From positions 209,305 to 273,304 of the forward strand of contig NZ_JAHKQN010000029.1 in the NCBI RefSeq assembly GCF_018861125.1: a stretch of DNA of 64,000 bases, in the 5' to 3' direction. Below are positions 53,314 to 60,994 of the stretch, piece after piece (position 1 is the stretch's first letter; every line of letters begins with the position of its first letter). Both the position numbers and the translations under genes were made by a program. The notes below the pieces were generated by a model. That model made no database searches, had not been told where the DNA came from, and saw only the letters and a program-made list of their open reading frames with translations. Origin of the DNA: Cellulophaga baltica (lineage in GTDB: Bacteria; Bacteroidota; Bacteroidia; Flavobacteriales; Flavobacteriaceae).

Positions 53314-53990
53314 GAAAGTTAATATACATAGGTGCTATTTTATTAGTGTTCGGCTGTTCAAAAAACAATCAGCCCGATTCACCTGATGCAACTTTTTTGA
53401 TTTTTCCATTACAAAATTCAGAATGTACTACGGGTGAAAGCATCAACCAAACGACTAGAATTATTACTTTTGAATGGGAAGAAGCGGATCATACGGATAG
53501 TTATGAATTAACTGTTGAAAATTTGTTGACAAATTCCACACAAATTGTAAGTACTAATGAAACTTTTGTGGAATTACCAGTTAAAAAAGGAATGCCTTTT
53601 AGCTGGAGTGTTACTTCAAAAAATACTGATGTTGATGAAACTGCCACAAGTGAGGAGTGGAAATTTTACAATGCAGGAGCTCAAACGTCATATGCACCTT
53701 TTCCGGCGGATATATTATCACCTAGTTCAGGAGAATCTGTTTTTAAACATAGTAATGATGAAGTTACTTTGATTTGGGAGGGCACTGATGTTGATTTAGA
53801 TATTGATAGTTATGAAGTATATTTCTCTACAAGCAACCCGCCAACTATTTTGATAGATACACTTGATGCTTCAACAGAAGAATTAGATGTTACTGTAGCA
53901 TCAAGTACAATTTATTACTGGAAAATTAAAAGTATTGATGAAGCGGGCAATACTTCCTCTTCGGGTGTATATAGTTTTAGGGTGTATTAA
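53310..53990 (+). CDS. Lipoprotein with fibronectin III-like domains
   Basis: A 226-residue lipoprotein: MRKLIYIGAILLVFGCSKN, with the lipid cysteine at position 16. Two beta-sandwich FN3-like domains follow (about 45-105 and 135-226, ending STIYYWKIKSIDEAGN). The start is TTG at 53310, overlapping the TGA stop of the protease gene (TTGA), so translation is coupled. It may act as a surface partner of the protease, which is inference. Its stop shares TTAA with the convergent pth gene. Confidence 0.8.
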   Translation: MRKLIYIGAILLVFGCSKNNQPDSPDATFLIFPLQNSECTTGESINQTTRIITFEWEEADHTDSYELTVENLLTNSTQIVSTNETFVELPVKKGMPFSWSVTSKNTDVDETATSEEWKFYNAGAQTSYAPFPADILSPSSGESVFKHSNDEVTLIWEGTDVDLDIDSYEVYFSTSNPPTILIDTLDASTEELDVTVASSTIYYWKIKSIDEAGNTSSSGVYSFRVY

Positions 53991-54616
53991 CTACCGTTGT
54001 ACGTATTCATAGTTCTTTCAACGCCTGCTAGAACAAAAGATTTAATTACTTCAGTAGATTGAGCTAGTCGTTCTTTAAGAGCATCTCTTTCTTCATCAGT
54101 CCATTTGCCTAATACGTAATCAACTTGTCGGCCTTTGCCAAAATCGGCACCGACACCAAATCTAAAACGGTTGTAATTGGTGCTGTTTAATACCTGTTGA
54201 ATGTCTTTTAAACCATTGTGGCCGCCATTGCTACCTTTTGTTTTTACACGAATGGTACCAAAATCTAAATTTATATCATCAGTAATTACTAAAATATTCT
54301 CTACAGGTATGTTTTCTTTTTGCATCCAATATTGAACAGCTTTACCACTTAAATTCATATATGTAGATGGTTTTAGTAATAGCACACTTCTGCCTTTAAC
54401 TTTGTATGTAGTTACATCACCAAGTTTTACTGTATTGAAGCTTAAATCTTCTTTATTAGCGAGTGCATCTAAAATTTTAAAACCTATGTTGTGTCTTGTT
54501 TGTGCGTATTCCGGACCAATATTTCCTAATCCTATAACTAAGTATTTTTTCATGGAATCAACCTCTTGTAAATAATTTTTATTACTGCTAAAAATGGACT
54601 TTAAAAAACCAAACAT
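53987..54616 (-). CDS. pth: Peptidyl-tRNA hydrolase
   Basis: A 209-residue enzyme that recycles peptidyl-tRNA. The core MKKYLVIGLGNIGPEYAQTR begins at residue 22, and TRHNIGFKILD carries the catalytic His. KPSTYMNLSGKAV and GSNGGHNGLKDI are family motifs. The first 21 residues (MFGFLKSIFSSNK) may be an extension, or translation may start at residue 22; both ATGs are possible. Follows the rplY terminator. Confidence 0.94.
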   Translation of the reverse strand: MFGFLKSIFSSNKNYLQEVDSMKKYLVIGLGNIGPEYAQTRHNIGFKILDALANKEDLSFNTVKLGDVTTYKVKGRSVLLLKPSTYMNLSGKAVQYWMQKENIPVENILVITDDINLDFGTIRVKTKGSNGGHNGLKDIQQVLNSTNYNRFRFGVGADFGKGRQVDYVLGKWTDEERDALKERLAQSTEVIKSFVLAGVERTMNTYNGS

Positions 54617-54646
54617 TATTGTGATTTACTATGGTGTAAAAATACA

Positions 54647-54678
54647 AAAGCATCCCAACATAAATGTAGGGATGCTTT
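54647..54678 (-). terminator. Terminator after rplY
   Basis: AAAGCATCCC (54647-54656) pairs with GGGATGCTTT (54669-54678). On the minus strand it is followed by TGTATTTTT. It lies between rplY and pth. Confidence 0.85.
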
Positions 54679-54698
54679 GTTTTATACTTGTGAGAAAT

Positions 54699-55307
54699 TT
54701 ATTCTGCAGCTTCTGCTGTAGCTTCACCTTCTTCACCTTCTTCATCATCATCAGCAACAACGTTACGAGATGATTTAACTTGAACAACAGTTGTGTTTTC
54801 TGGGTGTAAGATTGTGTACTCTTCTTTAAGTAATGTACCTACAGCAATGTTTCTTCCAATTTTAAGAGCTGAAATATCAACATCAAAGAAATCAGGTAAA
54901 TCAGCTGGTAAAGCTTTGATAGTTAATTTTCTTAATCTGAATAATAAACGACCACCATTTTTTACACCTGGAGAGTTACCTACTAAACGTACAGGAATAT
55001 CCATTGTTACTTCTTTGTCAGCAAATAACTGGTAGAAATCTATGTGTAAGATTTTATCAGTAACTGGGTGAAATTGGATGTCTTGTAAAACAGCATCAAA
55101 TTTTTCACTACCTTCAAGCTCAATTACTGCAGTATGAGCGTTTGGGGTATACACTAAGTTTTTGAACGCTGGTTCATCCGCTGAAAAGTGTAATGGTTTT
55201 TCCCCTCCGTACAGTACGCAAGGAACCTTTCCAGCATTACGTAAGGCTTTTGTTGCTTTTTTGCCTACGCTTTCTCTTTTAGATCCTAAAATTGTAATTG
55301 ACTTCAT
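54699..55307 (-). CDS. rplY: 50S ribosomal protein L25 (CTC form)
   Basis: A 202-residue L25/general-stress-protein CTC, which binds 5S rRNA. The N-terminal L25 domain (about 1-95) has [19 protein letters not shown], and the C-terminal TL5-like domain follows to about 185. The tail is highly acidic ([17 protein letters not shown]), typical of Bacteroidota. It begins 43 bases after prs, so the two are probably cotranscribed, as in many genomes. Confidence 0.95.
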   Translation of the reverse strand: MKSITILGSKRESVGKKATKALRNAGKVPCVLYGGEKPLHFSADEPAFKNLVYTPNAHTAVIELEGSEKFDAVLQDIQFHPVTDKILHIDFYQLFADKEVTMDIPVRLVGNSPGVKNGGRLLFRLRKLTIKALPADLPDFFDVDISALKIGRNIAVGTLLKEEYTILHPENTTVVQVKSSRNVVADDDEEGEEGEATAEAAE

Positions 55308-55350
55308 TATATGTATTAATTATTAATATACTTATTTGGTGTAGTTTGCA

Positions 55351-56292
55351 CTACATTAAAAATTTAGAGCTTATTGATGTGTTTGTGTGAACTCTTTCCA
55401 TAACGTCAGAAAACAAATCAGCACAACTTAAAACTCTTACTTTTTTACTATCTTTTCTAGTCGGAATAGAATCTGTAATGATTAGTTCATCTAACTTAGA
55501 ATTTTCTATTTTTTCATACGCATCACCAGATAACAAACCGTGTGTTGTAATGGCGCGTACACTTATTGCACCACGTTCTATCATCAGGTCAGCTGCTTTT
55601 GTTAATGTTCCGGCAGTATCTACCATATCATCAACAAGAACTACGTTTTTGCCTTGGACATCACCTATTAACTCCATATGTGAGATAATATTGGCTTTTT
55701 CTCTTTGTTTGTAGCAAATAACTACATCAGAAGATAATGCTTTTGAATAGGCGTAGGCTCTTTTTGAACCACCCATATCAGGAGATGCAATAGTTAAATT
55801 GTCAAGGTTTAAACTTTTTAAATATGGTAAAAACAATGTTGATGCAAATAAATGATCAACAGGCTTTTCAAAGAAACCTTGAATTTGATCTGCATGCAAA
55901 TCCATTGTGATAATACGAGTCGCTCCAGCTTCTTCAAGCATTTTTGCAACTAATTTTGCAGCAATAGGAACTCGTGGTTTATCTTTTCTATCTTGTCTAG
56001 CCCAACCAAAGTAAGGCATAACAGCGGTAATGTGTCTTGCTGATGCTCGTTTTGCAGCATCTAACATTAATAACATTTCCATTAGGTTTTCAGAACTTGG
56101 GTTTGTTGACCCAATGATAAAAACACGTCTTCCTCTAACCGATTCTTCAAATGAAGGTTGAAACTCACCATCACTATATCTTGAAAAAATAACTTTACCT
56201 AATTCTGAACCAAAAGACTTTGCAATCTTTTCAGCTAACACAGCACTTTGTGTACATGCAAAAATTTTAGGCTCAGGGACTTGATAGACCAT
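55351..56292 (-). CDS. prs: Ribose-phosphate pyrophosphokinase
   Basis: A 313-residue PRPP synthetase making 5-phosphoribosyl diphosphate from ribose-5-phosphate and ATP for nucleotide, His and Trp synthesis. FGWARQDRKDKPR is the ATP-binding flexible loop region, DLHADQIQGFF the metal-binding signature, and VVLVDDMVDTAGTLTKAA the PRPP loop. Length is canonical. Followed by rplY. Confidence 0.96.
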   Translation of the reverse strand: MVYQVPEPKIFACTQSAVLAEKIAKSFGSELGKVIFSRYSDGEFQPSFEESVRGRRVFIIGSTNPSSENLMEMLLMLDAAKRASARHITAVMPYFGWARQDRKDKPRVPIAAKLVAKMLEEAGATRIITMDLHADQIQGFFEKPVDHLFASTLFLPYLKSLNLDNLTIASPDMGGSKRAYAYSKALSSDVVICYKQREKANIISHMELIGDVQGKNVVLVDDMVDTAGTLTKAADLMIERGAISVRAITTHGLLSGDAYEKIENSKLDELIITDSIPTRKDSKKVRVLSCADLFSDVMERVHTNTSISSKFLM

Positions 56293-56391
56293 TGTTAATT
56301 TGTTGTTTTATAGTTTGTTAAGCTCCTTGATCGCTTAGAAGCTGCAAATTTAGAATTTTTTTTGTCTTGCTAAAGGATAAATCTGTTATTT

Positions 56392-56425
56392 TTTGATTAA
56401 AAAAGGAAAATATTTTATAGTTTTG
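56392..56425 (+). promoter_or_regulatory. Promoter of tRNA-Leu
   Basis: TTTG (56392-56395), a 22-base spacer and TAGTTTTG (56418-56425) fit the Bacteroidota promoter, 14 bases before the tRNA. Confidence 0.55.
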
Positions 56426-56438
56426 CACTCCTTTTAAT

Positions 56439-56519
56439 GCTCGAGTGGCGGAATTGGTAGACGCGCTGGATTCAAAATCCAGTTCCTTTGGAGTGTGGGT
56501 TCGATTCCCACCTCGAGTA
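56439..56519 (+). tRNA. tRNA-Leu (anticodon CAA)
   Basis: A class II tRNA of 81 bases. The acceptor arm GCTCGAG pairs with CTCGAGT (one G-U wobble). The D-loop has GGCGGAATTGGTAGAC, and the anticodon stem-loop CTGGATTCAAAATCCAG gives CAA. The variable arm is long, and the T-loop is GGGTTCGATTCCC. The CCA end is not encoded. It stands alone, with its own promoter and terminator. Confidence 0.97.
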
Positions 56520-56523
56520 CTTT

Positions 56524-56555
56524 AACCTCTAAAATCAATAGATTTTAGAGGTTTT
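56524..56555 (+). terminator. Terminator after tRNA-Leu
   Basis: A perfect 13-bp stem, AACCTCTAAAATC (56524-56536) with GATTTTAGAGGTT (56541-56553), followed by T's. It also lies 8 bases after the stop of the minus-strand DUF2254 gene, so it may serve both strands. Confidence 0.9.
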
Positions 56556-56562
56556 TCATTTT

Positions 56563-57814
56563 TTAAAACAAACATTCTTTCTTTAATAATTCTAAATCTT
56601 TTGTGAACGTAATAGCTTTTTCAGCTCTATGATAGGCTTCTTTAGAGTTTTTTAATGCATTTTCTTTTAGACTTGTATTTTCAATACTTGCTATTGATTT
56701 AAATGCTTTTTGTAACCTAAGTAATACCTCAATATTATCAGCGCCATCTCTTGCAATTGGCCTAAATGCATCATCAAAAAAATCTTCTATTGCTATTTGT
56801 GGTACCTCTATACGGTTAAAAGTTACTTCTGGTTTACGATCACTCTCAATCTCTTTTTGCCATAGAAAAAATAATCTTTCGTGGCTACCTATAATTTGTA
56901 TTGCTGTTCCTGGGTCATTTATACCTGGTGAGAGAGCTCTACTTGCAATTTCAGTTAATGAAATTAAACCAAATCTAGGGTCTTCGTCAAATAGCCTCGT
57001 GTGTCCAATAGTTATAGCTTTGTTGATGCTCTTCTCAATTTCATCAAAATCAATATTTTTATCAGCCTTAAAATTAGCTATAGCAAAATTCTTATGTACA
57101 TATTTGCCGGGCAAACAATTAAGTTTAATATGTAAATCTTTATTTTCAGCTAATACTTGTAAAGTGTTTAAGTTTAAATTTTTGAACATAACCTACGCTA
57201 TTAGCGTAAACGGTTTTCTGGTATTTAATACTTTTTTTATGAGGAAGTGCTTTTAAATAAGGGTTTTTTATGTGTTGTGATAATGACCGAAATGCAACTG
57301 CCTCCACTTGACTTATAGTATGCTCTAAACGGCCTAATTTTGAAATTCTGTTTACCCACCTTAGAAAAATGAGAATTACTGCTGTAAAAAGTAATATCGT
57401 AAATACAAACAGAATAAATTTACCTGCTTTATCATAATACCCGTTATCAAGTGCTATGGTAGCCACAATACTGAAAATAAATGCTCCAATAAAAACGGAA
57501 AGCGCATTTTGTGAAACATCATCAGTTATTACAATTTTAAAAGAACGCGGAGTTGCGGTATTACTTGCTGATGAAAATGCTGATAGCATTGATGTTACTG
57601 CAAATATTGAAATAACTAACATACTAGACGATATAGTGTCTAAAAGACCTTTAATAGATTCTATATCAATGTTAGGGACTTTATCATTAATGCTAGTTCC
57701 GTTTGCTTGATGAGCTAGTAGTGCTCCTACTACAGAAAATAAACAAAACATAAATGGTCTAAACCATAATTGTTCTCTAATGCGGTTAGAATAAATTATA
57801 ATTTTTTTTCTCAT
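56563..57814 (-). pseudogene. DUF2254 membrane protein, split by a one-base frameshift
   Basis: Two overlapping minus-strand frames form one DUF2254 protein of about 416 residues. The first (57814 to 57146) has four transmembrane helices and ends KTVYANSVGYVQKF. The second (from 57189) continues NLNLNTLQVLAENKDLHI and LPGKYVHKNFAIANF and runs to 56563. Removing one A from the five-base run at 57179-57183 restores GYVQNLNLNTLQ, which is what the family has at this point. The gene is either recently broken, phase-variable, or affected by a sequencing error in the homopolymer. Function of the family is unknown. Confidence 0.88.
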
Positions 57815-57854
57815 TTAGTTGAATGTTGTTTTTTGAAGGTACACAAAAATTAGT

Positions 57855-58013
57855 ATAAAAAAAGCTTAAACCAAAGTTTAAGCTTACTATATTATATCTA
57901 AATTTAACCAAAATGAGTAGTTTTTTTTCAGTAACCCTTAAGTTTAATTTTTATTCATTTTGTTATAAATCGGAAAGAATAAAAAAGTTTTTTTTCACCA
58001 CAGTTATTTGTTA
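57855..58013. repeat. Composite intergenic repeat, order X-Y-Z
   Basis: Block X (57855-57930: hairpin, then TATCTAAATTTAA and GAGTAGTTTTTT), block Y (57937 to about 57983: CTTAAGTTT, then GTTATAAATCGGAAAGAA) and block Z (57996-58013: CACCACAGTTATTTGTTA). The same blocks recur at 60822-60986 in the order Y-X-Z. It lies directly downstream of the first HTH gene. Confidence 0.7.
57862..57885. terminator. Perfect 10-bp hairpin
   Basis: AAGCTTAAAC (57862-57871) pairs with GTTTAAGCTT (57876-57885) around CAAA. It lies at the right of the DUF2254 gene start and is the first part of a repeat block also found near 60.89 kb. It could terminate the HTH gene's transcript arriving on the minus strand. 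Confidence 0.5.
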
Positions 58014-58024
58014 TATAACGGTTT

Positions 58025-58585
58025 TTATTCTCTGTTTTTGTTTAGTTCATTTCCAAAATATAAAACAGATAAACTTATTAAAAGACAAGGAAATAAACCC
58101 GTTACAAATCCAGTTGGGAATCCGTATTTTACTAAAATTAAAATAAAGTAAGCAATATAACCAAATCCGAATTTTAGTATTCTTTCCATTCTGCTCATTT
58201 TCTTTGTCATTACAACTATGAAAAACGGGAGGAATATACTTAATAAATATCCTCCAAATACACTATTCATATTTGCGTTTGAGTCTAATGTAAGAAATCC
58301 GATAATTCCCATTAAGACCATATTCAGAGCTATGAGAAAAAGTCCATTAATTATTTTAGTTCCAATATTTTTTTCCCGAATAGAACTTTCTGTTAAAATC
58401 AATTCTTTTGAGTCAATCTCCAGGACTTCGCAAATCAAATTTAAGGTTTTACCTCTTGGTTCACTTTCCGAGTTTTCAATCCGTTGAATTGTTCTCAAGT
58501 TTATTTTTGCTTTTTCAGCCAATTCCTCTTGAGTAAGTCTTTTTATTTTTCGGGTTTCACTTATTTTCTTTGCTATCCAATTCAT
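58025..58585 (-). CDS. XRE-type HTH membrane regulator, paralogue 1
   Basis: A 186-residue protein. Residues 5-62 are an XRE/Cro-CI helix-turn-helix (RLTQEELAEKAKINLRTIQR then SESEPRGKTLNLICEVL). Residues 75-180 contain four hydrophobic helices. The DNA-binding half is about three quarters identical to that of the gene at 60018, but the membrane half is different. It probably represses its own promoter through the dyad at 58663-58679, with the membrane part sensing an unknown signal. Both points are inference. Confidence 0.8.
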   Translation of the reverse strand: MNWIAKKISETRKIKRLTQEELAEKAKINLRTIQRIENSESEPRGKTLNLICEVLEIDSKELILTESSIREKNIGTKIINGLFLIALNMVLMGIIGFLTLDSNANMNSVFGGYLLSIFLPFFIVVMTKKMSRMERILKFGFGYIAYFILILVKYGFPTGFVTGLFPCLLISLSVLYFGNELNKNRE

Positions 58586-58632
58586 TTGTTTGATACTTTT
58601 ATTTAAATCTAAAAGTAGTAATTCGGTTAAAG

Positions 58633-58679
58633 TTTGATAGCGGTTTTCCTATGATTTTTATATGACATTTGCTTTGTCA
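58633..58679 (-). promoter_or_regulatory. Dyad upstream of HTH paralogue 1
   Basis: TGACA (58663-58667) and TGTCA (58675-58679) form an inverted repeat with a 7-base spacer. TTTGATAGCGGTTT at 58633 aligns with TTTGATAACGGTTT at 60631 upstream of the second HTH gene, with a matching dyad. Confidence 0.5.
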
Positions 58680-58810
58680 TTAAATGCCGTAAAGTTTTTC
58701 TATATTAACTCCTTTAAACTTCACTCCATATATAGTCGATTTTATCTTAAACTAATGTTTAATTTCAATCTAAGAAATATAGATGTAAATATCCCTAATA
58801 CATTTCGTAA

Positions 58811-59713
58811 TTAATAACTTTTAAATGTTATAGGTATACTAAAAGGTACTCTAACAGGCTTTCCTTTTACTTTGCCAGGAATCATACGAGGAAGTTTTGC
58901 AAAAATTCTTCGGCCTTCCAATTCAAATAAAGGGTGTGGTCCTCTGGTTCTTATGTTTTTTACAGATCCATCTTTATCAATTACAAACATAATGTTTATT
59001 CTACCCTCTATTCCTAATTCTTTGGCTTCTTCTGGATAATTAAAATTTTTAACAATGTGTTTGTTTAATTTGTTTTGAAAACAAGATCTCCAAGTGCTTT
59101 TAGCCATATCTTCACAGCCAGGAAATATGGGTGCATCTTCTACTATTTGAAAGCTAACATCACCTTCACCTGCTTCTTTTTTTTCTTCTTCTTTTAAATT
59201 TTCTTTACTTACCTTAATGTCTATTACCTTTAACCTAATGTTTTTTTCTGGGGTAAATTTAGCATATAAGACATAACCAGTGCTAACAGCCGTATTTTTT
59301 AATTGAACCACTTTTAATTTTGGGAGTTTTTTTAAAACCAGGCCTATTTTTTTTTCAATAAATTTAGTTTCTGGCCTACTATAAATCTCCGAAGATTCTA
59401 GCTCTCCTTTAGGATCTGTAAAAAAATTAAAATATACTTTTCCATTAAAATTTTGAGAAATAGAGTCTTTAGGCATCTTTAAGTTCTCATTAAAAAACTC
59501 CTGTAATTTACTTGTAAAACAAGCGTTTTTGGTTCCTGGGCTGGTTGCAGTGCATTCAATAAAATTGGCATAATCTGTAACTTCTTCAAACGGTCTGTAA
59601 GAAGTTATTTCCATACCATCTCCATTAGTTTGATAATATTGTGCACTTACTGTAAAGGTAAATAACAAGGTAGTAAAAAATGTATTATAAGCTATTTTTA
59701 AATTAAATTTCAT
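58811..59713 (-). CDS. Exported protein with TonB C-terminal domain
   Basis: A 300-residue protein. The ATG at 59713 gives MKFNLKIAYNTFFTTLLFTF, a signal peptide; a longer frame from 59782 is rejected. Residues 60-140 resemble a degenerate TonB-C-like domain, and residues 200-300 a full one (APIFPGCEDMAKSTW, then YPEEAKELGIEGRINIMFVIDKDG). The PGCE-type motif and TonB-C end are typical of Bacteroidota energy-transducer-like proteins. No TonB inner-membrane anchor precedes it, so it is not a classical TonB; the role is unknown. Confidence 0.8.
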   Translation of the reverse strand: MKFNLKIAYNTFFTTLLFTFTVSAQYYQTNGDGMEITSYRPFEEVTDYANFIECTATSPGTKNACFTSKLQEFFNENLKMPKDSISQNFNGKVYFNFFTDPKGELESSEIYSRPETKFIEKKIGLVLKKLPKLKVVQLKNTAVSTGYVLYAKFTPEKNIRLKVIDIKVSKENLKEEEKKEAGEGDVSFQIVEDAPIFPGCEDMAKSTWRSCFQNKLNKHIVKNFNYPEEAKELGIEGRINIMFVIDKDGSVKNIRTRGPHPLFELEGRRIFAKLPRMIPGKVKGKPVRVPFSIPITFKSY

Positions 59714-60017
59714 AATGGTCTTTATTGTATAGTTAACAGTACAAATATTGGTATTATTTAAGACAAATGTAACTGCCAACACGTATTTGCTGGCTTTTAA
59801 TGCATATTAGATATCAAAAATTATTTAGTCTAAAAATAAAAGTAAACATTTGGTTTAGCTTTTATTGAAGGTGTTTTATATATAATGTTGATACTAGGTA
59901 TTTGTGTGTTTTTATTTTAAAAGCCTCCTGAAACGTCGAGATGAAGATTTGATAGTCTTTGGAGCTTTGGAGTTAACACAAATGCCCTATGTTTTTTATA
60001 GCACTTGTTGCCACCAG
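59714..60017. other. Intergenic region between TonB-C and HTH genes
   Basis: About 300 bases with no coding frame. The right end holds GTTGCCACCAGTTATTTTA (60007-60025), a variant of block Z found at 57996 and 60969, overlapping the stop of the HTH gene. AACGTCGAGATGAAGATTTG (59932-59951) is slightly richer in G and C than the rest; nothing was recognised in it. Confidence 0.5.
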
Positions 60018-60581
60018 TTATTTTATCAGTTTAATTATATTCGGATATAAATTTTCTGTTTTTCCTTTACTCGTTTTAATTGCAAAAATTATTGGTAATA
60101 TTATGTTCAAAGCATAAAGTCCGATAAAAACATAAAAAAGAATAGGATAATAACCGTAATGCATAATTTTCGAAAATGCGAATCCAGTTATGCATAAAAA
60201 TGTTATAATCGACCATAAGATTTGATAATTCAAAAGATTTGCTCCGATATCTTTTAGTCCAACAATTTTATCTTTTTTATTCATCCATAAAATCAGAGGA
60301 ACAATTATATTCCCAACAGGAATAGCTAAAAAAACGATTACAGAAAGATGAAAAATTGTTAGATAGCTTTTATCTGTTCGTTTTCCATAATCTAAAATAT
60401 CTTCCGCATTAATGTTCAGAACCTCACAAATTAAATTCAAGGTTTTTCCACGAGGTTCACTTTCATTTTTTTCAATCCTCTGAATTGTTCTTAAATTCAC
60501 TTTTGCAGATTCAGCCAACTCCTCTTGAGAAAGTCCTTTTTGCTTTCTTATTTCTCTAATTTTTTTTCCAATTTCGTTCAT
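60018..60581 (-). CDS. XRE-type HTH membrane regulator with DUF4870-like domain, paralogue 2
   Basis: A 187-residue protein. Residues 3-60 are an XRE helix-turn-helix (KGLSQEELAESAKVNLRTIQR, then NESEPRGKTLNLICEVL). The membrane half (75-175) has four helices, with PVGNIIVPLILWMNKKDK, which resembles the DUF4870 family. The HTH half is nearly the same as in the gene at 58025, while the membrane half is unrelated. Upstream dyads are also shared, so both regulators may bind the same operators. Confidence 0.82.
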   Translation of the reverse strand: MNEIGKKIREIRKQKGLSQEELAESAKVNLRTIQRIEKNESEPRGKTLNLICEVLNINAEDILDYGKRTDKSYLTIFHLSVIVFLAIPVGNIIVPLILWMNKKDKIVGLKDIGANLLNYQILWSIITFLCITGFAFSKIMHYGYYPILFYVFIGLYALNIILPIIFAIKTSKGKTENLYPNIIKLIK

Positions 60582-60630
60582 AATTAATTTTGGTTTATTG
60601 TTCCTGCAAAACTAATTATGAATCTGTCCA

Positions 60631-60673
60631 TTTGATAACGGTTTGTTTGCGACATTTTTACGACATTCTTGTC
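60631..60673 (-). promoter_or_regulatory. Dyad upstream of HTH paralogue 2
   Basis: GACATTCTTGTC (60662-60673) is an inverted repeat, with another GACATT at 60651. Together with TTTGATAACGGTTT (60631) it aligns with the region upstream of paralogue 1. Confidence 0.5.
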
Positions 60674-60711
60674 AATATGTTGATTTCGTTTAGTTTTTTT
60701 CTAACGTTTAG

Positions 60712-60818
60712 TATATGAAAAGTAGGCGATTACGAAGCACAAAATTTTCAGTTAAGTACAAAGTTTTAAACGAACAAAAATCCTTGATTTTATAAATGTT
60801 TCGCCTATTTTTTATATA
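60712..60818. repeat. 107-bp element with 18-bp inverted ends
   Basis: TATATGAAAAGTAGGCGA (60712-60729) and TCGCCTATTTTTTATATA (60801-60818) are inverted copies with 2 mismatches in 18. The 71 bases between are AT-rich without an ORF. It lies between the HTH promoter and block Y. It could fold into a long hairpin, or be a small mobile or recombination element. Confidence 0.65.
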
Positions 60819-60821
60819 CAT

Positions 60822-60986
60822 CTTAAGTTTGATTTCTATTAAATTTAGTTATAAATCAGAAAGAACAAAAGAAATTTAATACAATAAAAAAGCTCAAAGA
60901 ACCAGTTTTTAAATTTATGAGCCTAGAATAATAGTATCTAAATTTAATTGAGAAAAGAGTTGTTTTTTACCTCAGTTATTTGTTAG
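60822..60986. repeat. Composite intergenic repeat, order Y-X-Z
   Basis: Block Y (60822-60875), block X (60885-60967) and block Z (60969-60986, ACCTCAGTTATTTGTTAG) match the blocks at 57855-58013 in a different order. Block Z runs directly into GTTAGGCAA (60982-60990), next to the S41 gene stop. Confidence 0.7.
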
Positions 60987-60994
60987 GCAAAGTT

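Noticed and set aside
57913..58146. 77-residue plus-strand frame
   Set aside because: It lies in repeat blocks and antisense to the HTH gene; no coding signal.
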